6,944 nt of DNA, from contig JAOPXF010000184.1 in the NCBI GenBank assembly GCA_025965295.1, positions 1 through 6,944 on the forward strand. The letters run 5' to 3'. This document shows positions 5,782-6,944 of this stretch, piece by piece; the stretch's first letter is position 1, and every line of letters begins with the position of its first letter. Below the pieces are notes generated by a model, which ran no database searches, had not been told where the DNA came from, and saw nothing but the letters and a program-made list of their open reading frames with translations. Origin of the DNA: Nocardioides sp. Lineage in GTDB: Bacteria > Actinomycetota > Actinomycetes > Propionibacteriales > Nocardioidaceae. Made by a program: the position numbers and the translations under genes.

Positions 5782-6360
5782 ATGTCACGAAGCCAGGTGC
5801 TCCGCACCCCACCGGGCTGGCGGTGGGCGTTCACCGCCGGCGCCGCGTTCTTCACCGCGGGCCTCATCTGGAACGTCACCAGGTGGGTGCAGGGAGAGCT
5901 GGACTGGACGCTGCTCACGATGATCGGAGTACCCCTGCTTGCCGTGATCGCCGTCGGTACCGCCGTCGGGGCAGTCGCCGCGTGGACCCATCGGGTCTGG
6001 GTCGACAGCCGGTCGCGCTCCTCGGGCGCCGCGCCCTACGACCGCAACGAGCTCCACCAGGCCACGGCGTTCGGCGACTCGGCGTACTCGCTGGACGCCC
6101 CCGGCGCGGTGCGGATCAGCTACACAGCGCCGACCCCCGGTTCGACGGTGACCGGCACCTGGAAGGTCAAGGTGTCGCCCCCCAGCGGTCGCGGCCTCAC
6201 GGTGAGCACCCCGTGGGTGCCCTCGATCCGGTCGGTCCTGGAGGTCCTGCACCCCGCGCTGGCACGCAACGCCGAGCTCGGCGCCGACCACTACACCCGG
6301 CGGGCGCTCGCCTCGCCGGGCGAGTCCTTGACCCCGCCGCAGCTCGACGACCGCGCGTAA
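5749..6360 (+). CDS. Small two-helix membrane protein of unknown function
   Basis: The 203-residue protein has two hydrophobic segments, about 25-47 (WRWAFTAGAAFFTAGLIWNV) and about 54-79 (LLTMIGVPLLAVIAVG...), followed by a soluble C-terminal region of about 120 residues. The basic stretch HRVWVDSRSR just after helix 2 suggests that both ends face the cytoplasm. The C-terminal part has alternating strand-like segments (VRISYTAPTPGSTVTGTWKV) and no motif I can name. Start: ATG 5749 has GAGGA directly against it, so it would need a leaderless transcript; ATG 5782 (giving 192 residues, MSRSQVLRT...) is equally possible and has only a weak GTGGG upstream. The gene is divergent from the T7SS cassette and shares its control region, so a link such as immunity or accessory membrane role is possible but unproven. 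Its TAA is three bases from the stop of the convergent peroxidase gene. Confidence 0.7.
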   Translation: MKSETRGQNGAMSRSQVLRTPPGWRWAFTAGAAFFTAGLIWNVTRWVQGELDWTLLTMIGVPLLAVIAVGTAVGAVAAWTHRVWVDSRSRSSGAAPYDRNELHQATAFGDSAYSLDAPGAVRISYTAPTPGSTVTGTWKVKVSPPSGRGLTVSTPWVPSIRSVLEVLHPALARNAELGADHYTRRALASPGESLTPPQLDDRA

Positions 6361-6363
6361 GCC

Positions 6364-6944
6364 TCAGGCGAAGAGCGACTGACCGACGTACTCCCCCGGA
6401 CCGACCCCGGGCGGCACGGCGAAGAGTGCGGAGCCGGTGACCTTGAGGTACTCCATCAGCGCATCCACCTTGGCCATCCGGTTCTGCACCGGGATGAAGT
6501 GGGTGCGCGGGTCGCGCAGGTAGGCCAGGAAGAACAGGCCGGCGTTGAGGCCACCGAGGGCGTCGGTGCCGTCGACGAAGTTGTAGCCGCGGCGCAGCAT
6601 CCGCACCCCGTCGTTCTGGTCGGGGTGGACCACGCGGACGTGGGAGTCCCTCGGGATCACCGGGCCGTCGCTGCCGGGCATCGAGAAGTCGGGCTCGGTG
6701 AACTCGTCGCCACCGGAGAGCGGCGCACCGCTGCCCTTGGTGCGGCCGACGAAGGCCTCCTGGTCGCCCAGCGGCTGCCGGTCCCAGACCTCGATCGTCA
6801 TGTTGATCCGGCGGGCCACGAGGTAGGAGCCACCGGCGAGCCAGGACGCCCCCGGGTCGTCGTCCTCGCCGACCCAGACGTGCTCGTCGAGGGCCTGCGT
6901 CTCCTGGGCCTTGACGTTGGCGGTGCCGTCCTTGAAGCCGAAGA
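6364..6944 (-). CDS. efeB: DyP-type peroxidase (EfeB-like), C-terminal part (runs off right edge)
   Basis: The frame enters from the right edge and ends with TGA at 6364-6366, giving 192 complete codons. It opens with FGFKDGTANV, the GxxDG motif of dye-decolourising peroxidases whose Asp is catalytic. The proximal haem ligand is probably the His of DSHVRVVHP (codon at 6640-6642), 96 residues after that Asp; family members such as E. coli EfeB have a similar spacing. MLRRGYNFVDG follows and holds candidate distal Arg residues. The end, GEYVGQSLFA, is typical of EfeB. These haem enzymes use hydrogen peroxide and in the EfeUOB system aid iron uptake; the Tat signal and any efeU/efeO partners would lie outside the window. 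The gene symbol is a family-level call, since other DyP classes share these motifs. Confidence 0.9.
   Translation of the reverse strand, partial: FGFKDGTANVKAQETQALDEHVWVGEDDDPGASWLAGGSYLVARRINMTIEVWDRQPLGDQEAFVGRTKGSGAPLSGGDEFTEPDFSMPGSDGPVIPRDSHVRVVHPDQNDGVRMLRRGYNFVDGTDALGGLNAGLFFLAYLRDPRTHFIPVQNRMAKVDALMEYLKVTGSALFAVPPGVGPGEYVGQSLFA

Noticed and set aside
5409..5918. A 169-codon minus-strand frame as a single gene
   Set aside because: Its first part lies in the divergent promoter region and over the membrane gene, and its last part is out of frame with the YbaB-like sense. Only the middle, from ATG 5696, fits a gene.
1..6944. tRNA, rRNA, CRISPR array or insertion sequence
   Set aside because: I saw no cloverleaf-like sequence, no regularly spaced repeats and no transposase or terminal inverted repeats.

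Overview
The window is high-GC DNA (roughly 70% by eye) with long antisense open frames, Streptomyces-type DnaA-box words, a DUF222/13E12-type gene and type VII secretion (T7SS) proteins. This points to an actinobacterium. The DUF222, SerA and 580-616 repeat sequences most resemble Nocardioides or a close relative. That taxonomic call is from memory of the families, not from a search.

Layout, left to right. (1) Positions 2-457, minus strand: N-terminal half of a DUF222/13E12-type HNH-endonuclease-like protein, cut by the window edge. (2) 458-637: gap with two inverted TTGTCCACA words and a short interspersed-repeat-like element. (3) 638-2242, minus: complete serA, the first enzyme of serine synthesis, of the long ASB+ACT type. 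(4) 2243-2496: divergent control region. The serA side carries two overlapping palindromes; the other side carries two mutually exclusive hairpins just ahead of a good ribosome binding site. (5) 2497-4074, plus: ABC-F ATPase with two nucleotide-binding domains. (6) 4075-5696, minus: a three-gene T7SS-associated cassette in the order YbaB/EbfC-like gene (broken by a one-base frameshift), EspC-like small secretion target, and a 302-residue protein with a WXG100-like region. These genes are joined by an ATGA overlap and a one-base gap. (7) 5749-6360, plus: small two-helix membrane protein of unknown function, divergent from the cassette. (8) 6364-6944, minus: C-terminal part of a DyP-type peroxidase (EfeB-like), cut by the window edge.

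serA, the ABC-F gene and the peroxidase look like ordinary chromosomal genes. The T7SS cassette plus the divergent membrane gene look like an accessory insert: both ends meet their neighbours at convergent stop codons with 0 and 3 bases between them, and base composition seems somewhat lower in GC. The cassette has no secretion machinery of its own, no recognisable toxin domain and no downstream immunity gene, so it would depend on a T7SS elsewhere. The points most worth a second look are the frameshifted YbaB-like gene, the unassigned C-terminus of the T7SS protein, and the possible attenuator in front of the ABC-F gene.
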